Shown: positions 36,172 through 45,131, numbered from the stretch's first letter. The stretch is 64,000 bases of DNA from Octadecabacter algicola (GCF_021532625.1 NZ_JAKGAR010000004.1:186001-250000); one strand, 5' to 3'. Notes: generated by a model from the sequence alone, not told the origin. Made by a program: numbers and translations.

Positions 36172-37240
36172 AAAACGCCCCCAGCCCTCGCAATTTTGGT
36201 CCTACGCGGCGCCATTGGTGGCTGTTGTCCTGACAATGATTGCAGGTGCGGCCCTATTTGCATCCCTCGGCACGCCGCCCATCGAAGCGCTTTCGAAAAT
36301 CTTTTGGGAACCGCTGTTTGGCGAATTCAACTTTTTCTATCTGCCGCAACTTTTGGTGAAGGGCGCACCTTTGGTCGCGATCGCTTTAGGTCTGTCGCTT
36401 GGGTTCAAGGCAGGCATCTGGAACATTGGGGCCGAAGGGCAATACATCATCGGTGCACTGTGCGGTGCGGCGGTCGGCCTAGCGTTTTACCCCATGGAAT
36501 CCCGCTGGCTTATCTTTCCACTAATGCTGATTGCTGGGGCCTTGGGCGGGTTTGCATGGGCCATGATCCCCGGAATCTTGCGGGTAAAATTTAACACGAA
36601 CGAAATCCTTGTTTCGTTAATGCTCGTCTATGTGGCTGAACAATTGCTGGCCTCAATGGCGCTTGGCCTCATGAAGAACCCCGAAGGTATGGGCTTTCCG
36701 GGGTCGCGCAACTTGTCGCAATACGCCTCATCAAGCAGTTGGATCGACCAAGGCTACGGCATGCACTGGGGCGTCGTTATCGCCCTGATCGCCGTGATCT
36801 TCGCCTATATCCTGTTCTCAAAACACATTCTCGGGTTCCAAATCAAACTGGCAGGCCAAGCCCCACGCGCGGCGGCATTTTCGGGCGTTAACCCCGCGCG
36901 ATTGGTGCTGTTTTGCCTTGGCACATCGGGCGCACTGGCGGGACTTGCGGGCCTTACGGAGGTTTCGGGCCCCGCCGGACTGGTCAGTATCGATTTCAAT
37001 GTGGGCTACGGGTTCACCGCGATCATCGTCGCCTTCTTGGGGCGCCTGAACCCAATCGGTATCCTTTTCGCAGGGGCGCTGATGGCGCTGACCTATATCG
37101 GCGGTGACGTGGCGCAGTCGTCCCTCGGCCTTCCGGGTGCAGCGATCCAAGTTTTCCAAGGCATGCTGTTGTTCTTCCTTTTGGCCGTGGATGTGCTGAC
37201 GAATTACCGCGTACGGATCAAACAGGGGGCGGTGGCATGA
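36158..37240 (+). CDS. Purine/nucleoside-type ABC importer, permease 1
   Basis: 360 residues from the ATG at 36158 (MLTLEKRPQPS), overlapping the ATPase gene by 14 bases; an upstream in-frame start at 36128 would overlap more and adds no conserved sequence. About nine membrane segments are present, with GLSLGFKAGIWNIGAEGQYIIGAL and NTNEILVSLMLVYVA typical of the BPD_transp_2 family, YufP/NupP type. It forms the membrane channel with permease 2. Confidence 0.9.
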   Translation: MLTLEKRPQPSQFWSYAAPLVAVVLTMIAGAALFASLGTPPIEALSKIFWEPLFGEFNFFYLPQLLVKGAPLVAIALGLSLGFKAGIWNIGAEGQYIIGALCGAAVGLAFYPMESRWLIFPLMLIAGALGGFAWAMIPGILRVKFNTNEILVSLMLVYVAEQLLASMALGLMKNPEGMGFPGSRNLSQYASSSSWIDQGYGMHWGVVIALIAVIFAYILFSKHILGFQIKLAGQAPRAAAFSGVNPARLVLFCLGTSGALAGLAGLTEVSGPAGLVSIDFNVGYGFTAIIVAFLGRLNPIGILFAGALMALTYIGGDVAQSSLGLPGAAIQVFQGMLLFFLLAVDVLTNYRVRIKQGAVA

Positions 37241-37542
37241 TCAAGCCGGTGATGATGGGTGCCCTGATGGGCCTGATGATGATTTGGATGCTGCACGGCC
37301 TGATAACTGGTGATTCACAGCTCAGCGGCAGCGCACAGACTGTATTTATCGGCGCGCATGTGGTGCTAGTCTTGGTCGCACTAAGTGCCGCACTGTTCTC
37401 AACGCGTCTATCACCTCGCCTGCGTGGCTGGATGGATCGCTTACATCGTCCATCTTTGCATCATTTCGCAGCCATGCTGGGCGGTGCCGCGATGGTCGTG
37501 GGGGCCATCCACTTGAGTATTCACGGACTGGGAGGCGTTTGA
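37237..37542 (+). CDS. Small membrane protein inside the purine importer operon
   Basis: 101 residues with three hydrophobic segments (about residues 4-24, 34-54 and 77-98), methionine-rich at the start and histidine-bearing near RLHRPSLHHF. No family is recognised. It overlaps permease 1 by four bases and ends one base before permease 2 begins, so it is translated as part of the transporter operon. It might be an accessory membrane subunit; a standard importer of this family needs only two permeases. Confidence 0.7.
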   Translation: MIKPVMMGALMGLMMIWMLHGLITGDSQLSGSAQTVFIGAHVVLVLVALSAALFSTRLSPRLRGWMDRLHRPSLHHFAAMLGGAAMVVGAIHLSIHGLGGV

Positions 37543-37543
37543 G

Positions 37544-38623
37544 ATGAACCTAGGCTCAATCGACCCGATCCTCCTTCTTGCGTCTTTAATGGTTGCAGCG
37601 ACGCCAATCTTGCTGGCCGCCATTGGTGAGCTGGTTGTTGAACGCTCTGGCGTTCTCAATCTCGGTGTTGAGGGCATGATGATTTCCGGCTCTGTGCTCG
37701 GCTTTGTCGCGGCAATTGCGACTGGCAACGCCTGGGTCGGCTTCTTTGTCGCGGCGCTTGGCGGCGCAGGCATGGCCTTGATATTTGGCATCTTGACGCA
37801 GTTCTTCTTATCCAATCAGGTAGCCACGGGTCTTGCGTTGACCCTGTTCGGCCTCGGGCTCGCATCGCTTCTCGGGCAAGGGTATCTCGGCGTGAAAGCA
37901 CCTAGCTTTCCCGATTGGCACATCCCGCTGCTCGGTGACATCCCGGTGATTGGCCCCATAGTGTTTCAGCACGATCCAATGGTTTATGTGGGACTTATAA
38001 TCGTCGCTGGTGTCTGGTGGTTCCTGAATAAGTCCCGTGCAGGATTGGTCTTGCGCGCCGTGGGTGAAAACCACGAAGCGGCCCACGCTTTGGGTTATCA
38101 CGTTGTGCGGACACGACTTCTGGCGATCATGTTTGGCGGGGCCTGTGCGGGTCTTGGTGGCGCGTATCTATCTATCGTGCGGGTACCGACTTATGCAGAC
38201 GGGCTTACAGCAGGTGCCGGTTGGATCGCGCTGGCAATTGTCGTCTTCGCCAGCTGGAAACCACTGCGACTTTTGCTTGGGGCTTATTTGTTCGGCGGCG
38301 TGACCGTTTTGCAGTTGAATTTGCAGGCGGCAATGCTGTCGTTACTCGATATCCTAAGTGCAATCTTGTTCATCTCGGCAGTGCTCGTCATTCTGATCGG
38401 AGCCATCAAGCTCCGGACGGTGACGAAAAAGATGATGCTCTGGGCTTTGGGGCTTCTGATCGCCGCGGTCCTGATCTATTTCTACGCCGCGATGGGTTGG
38501 CCATTTAACGAAACACTATGGCTTTCCTCATCACCTTATATTGCCACCATCTTCGTTCTGGTCATTATGGCCAGCGGCGGAGCGCCAGGGTCACTTGGCA
38601 AGACGTTCCATGCCTCTCGATAG
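37544..38623 (+). CDS. Purine/nucleoside-type ABC importer, permease 2
   Basis: 359 residues, about nine membrane segments. IGELVVERSGVLNLGVEGMMISGSV near the start and LRAVGENHEAAHALGYHV in a cytoplasmic loop are conserved in the second permease of BMP-family importers (YufQ/NupQ type). A short extra hydrophobic tail (MMLWALGLLIAAVLIYFY and beyond) follows the core. It works with permease 1, the fused ATPase and the binding protein 40 bases downstream. Confidence 0.92.
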   Translation: MNLGSIDPILLLASLMVAATPILLAAIGELVVERSGVLNLGVEGMMISGSVLGFVAAIATGNAWVGFFVAALGGAGMALIFGILTQFFLSNQVATGLALTLFGLGLASLLGQGYLGVKAPSFPDWHIPLLGDIPVIGPIVFQHDPMVYVGLIIVAGVWWFLNKSRAGLVLRAVGENHEAAHALGYHVVRTRLLAIMFGGACAGLGGAYLSIVRVPTYADGLTAGAGWIALAIVVFASWKPLRLLLGAYLFGGVTVLQLNLQAAMLSLLDILSAILFISAVLVILIGAIKLRTVTKKMMLWALGLLIAAVLIYFYAAMGWPFNETLWLSSSPYIATIFVLVIMASGGAPGSLGKTFHASR

Positions 38624-38663
38624 GGGCGCTTAATAACCGAAGAAATCCACAGGGGGATTACAC

Positions 38664-39764
38664 ATGCTTAGAAGAACACTTTTGGCGAGCGCAGCAGCAA
38701 CTGCCATGTTGGGCGGTATCGCGGCAGCAGATGGCCACGAGCCAGTAAAAGTAGGTTTCGTTTACGTTGGCCCAGTTGGCGACGGTGGCTGGACCTACGA
38801 ACATAACCAAGGTCGTTTGGCCGTAGAGGAAGCATTCGGTGACGCGGTTGAAACCGTGTTTGTTGAAAACGTGCCAGAAGGCCCAGACGCTGAGCGTGTG
38901 ATGACACAGATGGCGCTTGAGGGTGCTGACCTGATCTTCACCACATCCTTTGGCTACATGGACCCGACGATCAACGTTGCGGCACAGTTCCCAGATGTGA
39001 TGTTCGAACACGCAACCGGCTACAAACAAGCCGACAACGTGTCCGTTTACTCTGCGCGTTTCTACGAAGGCCGTGCCGTTCAAGGCCACATTGCAGGTCA
39101 GATCACTGAATCCAACGTGATCGGCTACATCGCGTCCTTCCCGATCCCAGAAGTAATTCGCGGCATCAACTCCGCATACCTTCACGCGCTTGAAGTGAAC
39201 CCTGATGTCGAGTTCAAAATCATCTGGGCTTACACATGGTTCGACCCTGCAAAAGAAGCAGAAGCCGCTTCCGTTCTGATCGAACAAGGCGCTGACGTGA
39301 TCTTGCAACACACTGACTCCACAGCACCACAGGCTGCCGCGCAAGCTGCCAACGAAGCAGGCGCAACTGTCTATACCTTCGGTCAGGCGTCTGACATGGC
39401 TGAATTTGGCCCAATGCCACGCGTATCTTCCATCATTGATGACTGGGGCCCATACTACGTCGCACGGACCCAAGCTGTCATGGATGGCACATGGGAATCC
39501 GTATCCACATGGGATGGCATCGGCGCTGGCATGGTCGGCATCGGTGAAATCTCTGATGCGATCCCTGCCGAAGTAAAAGCAAGCGCAGAAGCCATGGTCG
39601 CAGAATTGGCGTCTGGTGAATACCACGCCTTTACTGGCCCGATTAACAAGCAAGACGGCACACCTTGGTTGGCCGAGGGCGAAACCGCCGCTGACTTTGG
39701 TGATGACGGCCTTGCTGGCATGGCGTTCTACGTCGAAGGCCTGACTGCTGAAATTCCGCAGTAA
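38664..39764 (+). CDS. BMP-family ABC transporter substrate-binding protein
   Basis: 366 residues with a Sec signal peptide (MLRRTLLASAAATAMLGGIAAADG) and the BMP/PnrA-type fold: VGFVYVGPVGDGGWTYEHNQG, DLIFTTSFGYMD, GHIAGQITESN. It binds a purine or nucleoside in the periplasm. GGGGGA lies before the ATG. A long open frame on the opposite strand spans the entire gene and is a by-product of its codon bias. A strong terminator follows 18 bases after the stop. Last gene of the xdh-transporter operon. Confidence 0.92.
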   Translation: MLRRTLLASAAATAMLGGIAAADGHEPVKVGFVYVGPVGDGGWTYEHNQGRLAVEEAFGDAVETVFVENVPEGPDAERVMTQMALEGADLIFTTSFGYMDPTINVAAQFPDVMFEHATGYKQADNVSVYSARFYEGRAVQGHIAGQITESNVIGYIASFPIPEVIRGINSAYLHALEVNPDVEFKIIWAYTWFDPAKEAEAASVLIEQGADVILQHTDSTAPQAAAQAANEAGATVYTFGQASDMAEFGPMPRVSSIIDDWGPYYVARTQAVMDGTWESVSTWDGIGAGMVGIGEISDAIPAEVKASAEAMVAELASGEYHAFTGPINKQDGTPWLAEGETAADFGDDGLAGMAFYVEGLTAEIPQ

Positions 39765-39782
39765 GCTCTTTAAAGCAAATGC

Positions 39783-39813
39783 AGAAAGGCCCGCCAATCT
39801 GGCGGGCCTTTCT
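39783..39813 (+). terminator. Strong terminator closing the xdh-transporter operon
   Basis: AGAAAGGCCCGCC (39783-39795) pairs perfectly over 13 bases with GGCGGGCCTTTCT (39801-39813) around the loop AATCT, and T-rich sequence follows. The A-run before the stem lets it also work on the opposite strand, for the converging YHYH gene. Confidence 0.85.
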
Positions 39814-39847
39814 CGTTCTTGGGGAGTGGTGGTCTTGCTCGTTCGTA

Positions 39848-40975
39848 TTAGGGGCGTTGTGGCAAAGCGGCGCGCAAGGCGGCTTCGTCTATGCCAAGGC
39901 TGGAGGCTACTGCGGCCAAATCTGCATTTGGGCCACCTGCGTCTTGCATCGCTTGCATCAACAACTGCGCATCAATGCCCAGATCCGAAGCGATGGCCTC
40001 AAAATCAGGGCGTCCCCCACCGTCGGGGCCACCTTGGCCGCCACCGGGGCCACCGGCTGAACCAATGCCAGCCGCAGCCGTGGTGCTGAAATTATCCTCG
40101 GCCTGAAGCCCGACAAGACATGTCGGCAAGTTGGGGAATTCACCGGTTGAATGGTAGTGATATGTATTACCGTCCATATGGCCGCCACACTCATCTAAGT
40201 CGCGCGGAACGCTGCCATCATGTTCAAGGCTGCCCATGATCGCGTAGCCGTCAAAGGCATAGCCAAACTGCGCTTTGGAATCTTGGATTGCATTCGCACA
40301 GGACCCATCGACATCATTGTGCTCATAAACGGTGTCCAGATCGCTTGCGGTGCCGTGGTAATGATACCATCCCCCCGGATCAACGTGACCCGCGCAAACA
40401 TCCAGCGCTGGCATGTGACCGGTGTCTAGAACGCTCGGCGCATCCGCGAAAATCGGCACACCGCTGAGCGACACACCCACCTTTGCGACGGTCCCCAAGG
40501 ACACCGGAGCATCCGCCATCTGCGGTGTGGTCGGGATCAGCATGGTCATTTCAACGGCCTCATCGACGGACCCGCTGATACATTCGTTTGCCTCAGTCGG
40601 CCCTTCAACGCGGATATCAAAGACATGGACCGTGCCGTCTTCGTCGTAAAAATGATATCCCATGTCATCGAGCATCTTCAGGAATTCACCATCAATACGG
40701 TACAAACCGGCCTCATCGCCGTCCCAGTCCCAAATACCACCTTCGTCTTCGATCGTCGTCGGGCAAAACGGCCCGATCTCTAGGTCGTCAGGTTGATACT
40801 TAACTGTAATCTCAAGGCAGGACGCGGCGCTTCCGTCTGTCAGAGTGCATTCCACCACCGTTGGATCAGACACAAGCGCGTCAGAAGATATCTGCCCGCC
40901 GTCAATCTGAGCCTGTGCCGCAAACGGCGCGAGGGTGATTAAGGCTGCTGCCGAGGTGAGCCGAAAATGTGTCAT
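39848..40975 (-). CDS. YHYH domain protein with C-terminal helical repeat
   Basis: 375 residues from the ATG at 40975 with a signal peptide (MTHFRLTSAAALITLAPFAAQA). The YHYH motifs are GGWYHYHGTASD and GNTYHYHSTGEF, probably metal binding, in a secreted beta domain. A glycine-rich linker (GGPGGGQGGPDGGG) then leads to two copies of a short helical motif, ASDLGIDAQLLMQAM and ASSLGIDEAALRAAL. The open frame extends 22 codons upstream without signal-peptide character. The function of YHYH proteins is not well established; secretion or periplasmic location is clear. Confidence 0.82.
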   Translation of the reverse strand: MTHFRLTSAAALITLAPFAAQAQIDGGQISSDALVSDPTVVECTLTDGSAASCLEITVKYQPDDLEIGPFCPTTIEDEGGIWDWDGDEAGLYRIDGEFLKMLDDMGYHFYDEDGTVHVFDIRVEGPTEANECISGSVDEAVEMTMLIPTTPQMADAPVSLGTVAKVGVSLSGVPIFADAPSVLDTGHMPALDVCAGHVDPGGWYHYHGTASDLDTVYEHNDVDGSCANAIQDSKAQFGYAFDGYAIMGSLEHDGSVPRDLDECGGHMDGNTYHYHSTGEFPNLPTCLVGLQAEDNFSTTAAAGIGSAGGPGGGQGGPDGGGRPDFEAIASDLGIDAQLLMQAMQDAGGPNADLAAVASSLGIDEAALRAALPQRP

Positions 40976-41107
40976 ACGATTAGCCTTTAACAATTGATCT
41001 ATGCATTCTACGCAGCGGTTCCGAAGATTTGTCGCTGTCACACGAATTTTCTAGAACTTTTTGCAATGGGCCTTCAATGTGTCTGCAACAACAAGTGGAG
41101 TTTCAGT

Positions 41108-41503
41108 ATGCCATATCGGGGCGCAGGCGGAACACGGGGCGGCGAAGGATCGTTCCTTTTAGGGATCATCATGATGATTGCGGGGGGCTATCTTCTCTTG
41201 CGGGGGATCATGGTGCGGCCCCAGTTTGGGCTGGGCAATCAAATGTATTCGATTGGCGGCTTTCCGGTCACGACAGGTCTGGTTCTGGTTCCCTTCGCCT
41301 TTGGCGTCGGCATGATCTTTTACAACAGCCGCAACTGGTTGGGCTGGCTGCTGTCGGGCGGATCGGTCATCGCGCTGGTTGTAGGTGTGATCGCCAGCAT
41401 CAACTTCACTCTTGTACGGATGAGCGCCTTTGACTTGTTAATGATCCTTATCCTCTTAGTCGGGGGAATCGGGTTGTTTTTGCGTTCTCTTTGGTCGCGG
41501 TAG
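41108..41503 (+). CDS. Small membrane protein of unknown function
   Basis: 131 residues from the ATG at 41108 (MPYRGAGGTRGGEG), with GGAG seven bases upstream; the longer frame from 40994 has no ribosome site. Four hydrophobic segments (about residues 16-34, 52-74, 79-97 and 105-126) follow a glycine-rich, positively charged start. No family is recognised. It lies two bases before the FAD oxidoreductase gene and probably shares its transcript. Confidence 0.7.
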   Translation: MPYRGAGGTRGGEGSFLLGIIMMIAGGYLLLRGIMVRPQFGLGNQMYSIGGFPVTTGLVLVPFAFGVGMIFYNSRNWLGWLLSGGSVIALVVGVIASINFTLVRMSAFDLLMILILLVGGIGLFLRSLWSR

Positions 41504-41505
41504 AC

Positions 41506-42582
41506 ATGATCGATTTCCTCGTTGTCGGTGGCGGTATTGCTGGGGTGTCTGTGGGCGCGCGGTTGGCGCAGCTTGGGTCAGTAACGGTGCTTGAGCGCGA
41601 AAGCGCACTGGCCTACCACGCCTCGGGCCGCTCGGCTGCGATGTTCGAAGAATGCTACGGCTCACCCTCAACCGTCGCGCTGAATACCGCCAGCAAACAA
41701 CACCATTTCGAAGCCCACGGCGGCGTCACCAGCCCACGTGGCATCCTGCTTATCGGAACCAAGGACGATGACGCAGAGTTCGAGGCTGACCTCAAATCAA
41801 TGAACCTGCACGACATATCTTTGTCTGATGCCCGCGCGATGATGCCGATCCTCAACGAGACCGTTACGCGGGTCGGATATCACGCCGAAGCATGGGATTT
41901 AGACACCGACCGCATGGTGCAAAACTTTGCCAGCGACATCCGCGCGAATGGCGGCACAGTACGCACCTCTGCCGAAGTCACTGGCATAACCCGCACGGGG
42001 AATGGCTGGGAGGTCACCGTCGGCGATGACGTCTTAAGCGCCAAAACCCTTGTGAATGCCGCAGGTGCGTGGGTTGACGTTGTGGCCCAAATGGCAGGGA
42101 TCGCGCCGATTGGCATCACGCCCCTGCGCCGCTCCATGGCACGTATCCCCGCGCCGGGTGGGCTGGATGTGTCCAGTTGGCCGATGATGTTCGGAACAGG
42201 GGAAAACTGGTATTGCAAGCCCGACGCAGGCGCTCTGATCGTCTCCCCCGCCGAAGAAGCCCCGATGCCGCCGATGGATGCGTGGGCGGATGATATGGTG
42301 CTCGCCGAAGGCCTTGCGCGATACGAGGCACATGTCACTGAACCCGTCACCCGACTTTTATCCAACTGGGCTGGCCTGCGTAGCTTCTCACCTGACCGCA
42401 ACCTTGTGCTTGGGTCAGACCCGCATGATCCGTCATTCATCTGGATGGCAGGCCAAGGCGGCTACGGTTTCCAAACTGCCCCCGCCGCCAGCCAATTGGT
42501 CGCCGATTTGACTGCAGGCCGACAACCCGAATTGCCGGCAGATATTATTGCAAAGCTTTCGCCTGAACGTTACCTAACGTAG
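41506..42582 (+). CDS. FAD-dependent oxidoreductase, DAO family
   Basis: 358 residues. FLVVGGGIAGVSVGARLAQ at the N-terminus is the FAD dinucleotide-binding motif, and LVNAAGAWVDVVAQMAG and WMAGQGGYGFQTAPAASQLVA are typical of the D-amino-acid/glycine oxidase superfamily. It would oxidise an amine or amino acid; the substrate is unknown. The ATG at 41506 is preferred over an upstream TTG that would overlap the previous gene. It is part of a small operon with the membrane protein before it and the exported protein after it. Confidence 0.88.
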   Translation: MIDFLVVGGGIAGVSVGARLAQLGSVTVLERESALAYHASGRSAAMFEECYGSPSTVALNTASKQHHFEAHGGVTSPRGILLIGTKDDDAEFEADLKSMNLHDISLSDARAMMPILNETVTRVGYHAEAWDLDTDRMVQNFASDIRANGGTVRTSAEVTGITRTGNGWEVTVGDDVLSAKTLVNAAGAWVDVVAQMAGIAPIGITPLRRSMARIPAPGGLDVSSWPMMFGTGENWYCKPDAGALIVSPAEEAPMPPMDAWADDMVLAEGLARYEAHVTEPVTRLLSNWAGLRSFSPDRNLVLGSDPHDPSFIWMAGQGGYGFQTAPAASQLVADLTAGRQPELPADIIAKLSPERYLT

Positions 42583-42584
42583 CC

Positions 42585-42962
42585 ATGAAAGCTCTTTGTT
42601 TTGGATTCGCATTTACCCTCTTCGCCAGCACCGCACAGGCGGATATGTTATCGCGTTGGGAGACCTCAGAAGAAGCGATCCGCGAACAGGTTTTAGTCCT
42701 TCACGGCAGCGGAGCACGCTATCGGGATTGGACCGCCGCCGATCGCAACGGCAAGGCCTGCCTTTTGTCTGCAATGGTTCAAGAATTCGGCAGACCAGCT
42801 GTCGAAAGCTTTATCCAAGAACTGGAAAGCACTGCGGCGCGCCGGATGTCCTATTCGGACCCGTTTGCCCTTAGCGTCGATTGGGCGCGCGCAGCACCTC
42901 TCAACCGTATTCAATATGATGATGTGGCCCCTTTAGCGCAGGCCTGTAACTCAACTTTCTGA
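42585..42962 (+). CDS. Exported protein of unknown function
   Basis: 125 residues with a Sec signal peptide (MKALCFGFAFTLFASTAQA). The mature part is mostly helical, with cysteines in GKACLLSAMV and AQACNSTF that could form one disulfide. No family is recognised. It starts two bases after the FAD oxidoreductase gene and is probably cotranscribed. Confidence 0.65.
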   Translation: MKALCFGFAFTLFASTAQADMLSRWETSEEAIREQVLVLHGSGARYRDWTAADRNGKACLLSAMVQEFGRPAVESFIQELESTAARRMSYSDPFALSVDWARAAPLNRIQYDDVAPLAQACNSTF

Positions 42963-42971
42963 AGTTCGTCG

Positions 42972-43514
42972 CTAGGCTACTGCTGCCATCAGTTCCCATG
43001 AACGTAATGTCATGTAACCAAGATCACATGCGCCATCATGAATAATCGTTTCTACGGGCACGCCTTCTGCAAAGATGATGCCTTGTTTCGCGACCGAAAT
43101 TTGAATGAAACTGGTGGGGGTTTTTGCATCCTGAACGCTCACGCGGTCATGGCTCACGGCGAGGGATTTCGCCCGCACCAATACGGCCTCTGCCCCAAAC
43201 ATTAACGGAACGCGGATGTGTTCAAACAGCACCCGATGTTGTGGTCCAAGTTGCAAGTCTGCGCGCGGCAATCCAAACCCAAGTGCACCTTGGGCGATGC
43301 GTACGGGGAAATGGTTGCGCTCGGACGGAGCGGCAAGAGCCTCACGAAGGCCCGTGATCGGCTGCGGCCCGTAATCGCGAGTGTTAATCAGATCCCCAAC
43401 CGCCAAATCAGCGGCCAGACGTTCACCTTCAGGCGTCGCAATACGTGTATCAGGCGTCACGCCAAAGGCGGATACCCAAGGGGACAGGGCTTGTAGTTCC
43501 GGCTGATATCTCAT
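42972..43514 (-). CDS. Hint-domain protein lacking the nucleophilic cysteine
   Basis: 180 residues from the ATG at 43514 with a GAGGAGG ribosome site; an upstream in-frame start is unneeded. TPDTRIATPEGERLAADLAVGD, GPQPI and LQLGPQHRVLFE are the signature of Hint-type (Hint_2) domains, frequent in Rhodobacteraceae. The residue aligned with the splicing or autoprocessing cysteine (CFTPGT in active members) is glycine here (GVTPDT), so autoprocessing is unlikely. No other domain is attached. Role unknown. Confidence 0.8.
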   Translation of the reverse strand: MRYQPELQALSPWVSAFGVTPDTRIATPEGERLAADLAVGDLINTRDYGPQPITGLREALAAPSERNHFPVRIAQGALGFGLPRADLQLGPQHRVLFEHIRVPLMFGAEAVLVRAKSLAVSHDRVSVQDAKTPTSFIQISVAKQGIIFAEGVPVETIIHDGACDLGYMTLRSWELMAAVA

Positions 43515-43701
43515 GTGCGGCCTCCTCACTTGGCTAACACTACACATGAATTAGCCGTCCAACCCGTCCATGTGGTGACCCAATTGTGGCGAAAACGGAC
43601 AACTTAGCCTGTATTTTAGGATAGGTTTTGGCGTTCAGGCGAACAATCCAACGGATTACCAAGCGTTTGACCCTAGCCCCGCTACACGCAACACTAGGCC
43701 C

Positions 43702-44667
43702 ATGACAATTGGCTCCCCTCTTATCGACTCTCGCGTGAATGCAATGATCCGCGAATTTGCCGCCCATAAAGGGTTCACTGGCATGCCCGATCACCGGCTG
43801 ATCTATAAGGCCCTTTCCTATCCGAACACCCGCCAAGTCTGGCGGGTCGAACTTGGGCCCGAAGTCTATGCACTGAAACTGGACTATGAGGCCGACAGCG
43901 ATGGCCGCTTGGCAAAGGAATTTGCCGAGTTGCAGACCCTCAGCTCGCATTTCGCGAAATATGAAAAACTCGGCATTGCGACCCCTGTCTATTTGTCCCC
44001 GACAGGGCAATTCTGCGTGACAGAATTCCTCGACCACCTGACCGCTGGTGAGCGCTTACAAACCGTCGGCAACGAACAAACCCGCCGTCAGGTCTTCCGC
44101 CGTGCGGGACTGTGGCTTCATGCGATGCACGAATATGAGCCTATCAAAAAGAACAAGTTCTGGGGCAACTGGATGACCAAGGAATTGGATGTCTTGCTCG
44201 AAGCGAACGAGATGCAAGCGCCCCGCGCAGATATCCAACTGATGCGTGCGATGCTGCGTGAACAGCTTAAGAAGGTAAACGACACCGACGATCTTCACGC
44301 GACTTCTCATGGCGACTTTCATAGTGAAAACATGATGCTTGGGCCGGGGATGACCTATGGTTTCGATTTCACAGAAGCGCGCCGAAAAATGGCCGTATAC
44401 GACATCGTGGATTTCCTGAAATGCGACATCCACCGTGAAACCCCGCTAGAAGAGGTCGACAGCGCTGGCATCACCAAAGCGCACCGCGAAATGTTCTTCA
44501 AAGGCTACAAACACAAAATAAACCAAGACGTCCTAGATGTCGCTATCCGTGGTCGCCTGTTGATCGACTGGGCAACCATCACCCGCAAAGGGCATACCGT
44601 TCACCCCGTCCAACGGATTGAGTTTCGCAAGCTCAAACCCCGCTTGGATATCGCGTTCAGGCTTTAA
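43702..44667 (+). CDS. APH-like phosphotransferase
   Basis: 321 residues of a kinase-like fold. The catalytic loop HGDFHSENMM supplies the base aspartate and an asparagine, and GFDFTEAR carries the metal-binding aspartate, as in aminoglycoside/choline phosphotransferases. VYALKLDYEAD is the ATP-binding lysine strand. The substrate is not apparent; choline, sugar or a lipid precursor are possible. It is a single gene, converging on the DUF6636-like gene with a four-base overlap. Confidence 0.82.
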   Translation: MTIGSPLIDSRVNAMIREFAAHKGFTGMPDHRLIYKALSYPNTRQVWRVELGPEVYALKLDYEADSDGRLAKEFAELQTLSSHFAKYEKLGIATPVYLSPTGQFCVTEFLDHLTAGERLQTVGNEQTRRQVFRRAGLWLHAMHEYEPIKKNKFWGNWMTKELDVLLEANEMQAPRADIQLMRAMLREQLKKVNDTDDLHATSHGDFHSENMMLGPGMTYGFDFTEARRKMAVYDIVDFLKCDIHRETPLEEVDSAGITKAHREMFFKGYKHKINQDVLDVAIRGRLLIDWATITRKGHTVHPVQRIEFRKLKPRLDIAFRL

Positions 44668-45131
44668 TCGAGGCTGACGCTGCCACGGTTCAGAACAAAC
44701 CCGCCATCGCCGCTGTTCGAACACCGCACGCCATTGCGTTGCATTTCACATTCGAAGTTGAACAGGAACCACTGCGATCCATAGCTGATCGTGCCAAGGG
44801 GTTCCGGCCAAAACACATCGCCATGGCAAATCCATTGCGCCCGTGAGGTGCCGACAGCCGGCAGGATGATCTGGCGCGTTTGGTCGAGATCACATTCAGG
44901 GAAGTTTTCGTTGGCAGGTAGGTCCCAGTCTGCCTCAAAGATCAGGCACACAAGCGGCGCATCAGAAATCGGCTGCCCAGTGTAGAGATTAACGTAACAG
45001 CGTATATTGCCGCTAGGGCTGCCAAAACCGTTTGCCTGCACCGTTGAACCGGCACAGGCGAAAACGAGGCTCGCGACGAACGTCTTAAGCGTTGTCAGCG
45101 TTCTTGCGAATAGTTTCGTTTTTCGGGTCAT
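44664..45131 (-). CDS. Secreted DUF6636-like protein
   Basis: 155 residues from the ATG at 45131 with GAGGA upstream. The signal peptide (MTRKTKLFARTLTTLK to GSTVQA) is followed by FGSPSGNIRCYVN and repeated cysteine-bearing strands (PLVCLIF, PECDLD, WICHGD, FECEMQRNGVRCSN), the pattern of DUF6636 proteins. Six cysteines could form three disulfides in the periplasm. The start lies 47 bases inside the end of the upstream dehydrogenase gene; no later start keeps the signal peptide, so the overlap is probably real. Confidence 0.7.
   Translation of the reverse strand: MTRKTKLFARTLTTLKTFVASLVFACAGSTVQANGFGSPSGNIRCYVNLYTGQPISDAPLVCLIFEADWDLPANENFPECDLDQTRQIILPAVGTSRAQWICHGDVFWPEPLGTISYGSQWFLFNFECEMQRNGVRCSNSGDGGFVLNRGSVSLD

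Noticed and set aside
38658-39797. 379-codon open frame antisense to the whole binding-protein gene
   Set aside because: It has no ribosome site or family motif and mirrors the codon pattern of the true gene, which has a signal peptide and conserved BMP motifs.
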